Part shown: piece after piece, positions 21,580 through 21,612 of the stretch
Position numbering within the stretch: position 1 is the first letter of the stretch
How the letters are laid out: the number at the start of each line of letters is the position of its first letter
Source of the DNA: Micavibrio sp. UBA2638
GTDB lineage: Bacteria; Pseudomonadota; Alphaproteobacteria; Micavibrionales; Micavibrionaceae
DNA: 21,612 bases
Direction: 5' to 3'
Assembly (NCBI GenBank): GCA_002359735.1
Contig: DENS01000006.1
Coordinates: forward strand, 2,282-23,893
Translations under genes and position numbers: made by a program
The notes under the pieces: model-generated
Told to the model about the DNA's origin: nothing
The model's database searches: none
What the model saw: the letters and a program-made list of their open reading frames with translations, nothing else

Positions 21580-21612
21580 TGGTGCTGCTGGGGAGAATTG
21601 AACTCCCGACCT
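21580..21612 (-). tRNA. tRNA, 3' half only (probably tRNA-Thr)
   Basis: The reverse complement ends ...CAGCAGC-A-CCA, preceded by a T-arm with stem GGGAG/CTCCC around TTCAATT and by AGGTC. The encoded CCA ends at 21580 and the gene runs off the right edge. An acceptor 3' strand CAGCAGC with the AGGTCGG...T-arm context fits alphaproteobacterial tRNA-Thr; the anticodon is outside the window. Confidence 0.85.

Noticed and set aside
21561..21612. A plus-strand start with GGAGGAGG followed by ATG at the right edge.
   Set aside because: The reading frame runs through the tRNA gene on the opposite strand; the purine-rich tract is the complement of the sequence after the tRNA 3' end.

Overview
The window looks like a chromosomal segment of an alphaproteobacterium of roughly balanced base composition. 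The main evidence is a CpdR-type receiver protein at the left edge, a CckA-like hybrid histidine kinase, a perfect CtrA-type box (TTAA-N7-TTAA) upstream of a chemoreceptor, and a 3-hydroxybutyrate dehydrogenase. I cannot name a genus. Both ends are cut inside tRNA genes on the minus strand: the 5' end of a probable tRNA-Val (1-23) and the 3' end of a probable tRNA-Thr (21580-21612).

Left part (1-4290): cpdR and a GT4-family glycosyltransferase lie on the minus strand. Divergent from them are an exported beta-propeller-like protein and rluD, only 4 bp apart. The roughly 200 bp after rluD hold a promoter-like sequence with an 18-bp perfect palindrome and a strong intrinsic terminator. Together these make a candidate small RNA of about 145 nt.

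Central part (4291-12143): a YjbH-type outer-membrane polysaccharide-associated protein lies on the minus strand. Divergent from it is a four-gene plus-strand run with very short gaps: a CckA-like hybrid kinase, a single-domain response regulator, glpD and glpK. glpD and glpK overlap by 4 bp and form the route from glycerol to dihydroxyacetone phosphate. No glpF or glpR is present in the window.

Right-central part (12161-18311): on the minus strand are a 989-residue FecR-domain protein with a Thr/Pro-rich linker and RTX-like repeats (a probable type I secreted surface protein) and bdhA. Their upstream regions share a motif, ATACTTTT(T)AAGA, set in hairpins with different stems. A roughly 660-bp region with little coding then holds a 56-residue small ORF behind a sigma-54-like sequence, a possible 26-residue small ORF and the CtrA-type box. 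It leads into a soluble globin-coupled methyl-accepting chemotaxis protein.

Right part (18400-21579): this is the accessory-looking section. It has a protein with a DUF1566-like C-terminus, then a convergent pair encoding a HindIII-family restriction endonuclease and a beta-type adenine methyltransferase, next to the 3' end of the tRNA. The endonuclease keeps the HindIII active-site signature but carries a 9-bp in-frame tandem duplication just after it. By manual scan the expected target AAGCTT does not occur anywhere in the window, while the related AAGCTG/CAGCTT is frequent. This restriction-modification unit and its apparent genomic footprint are the most striking finding.
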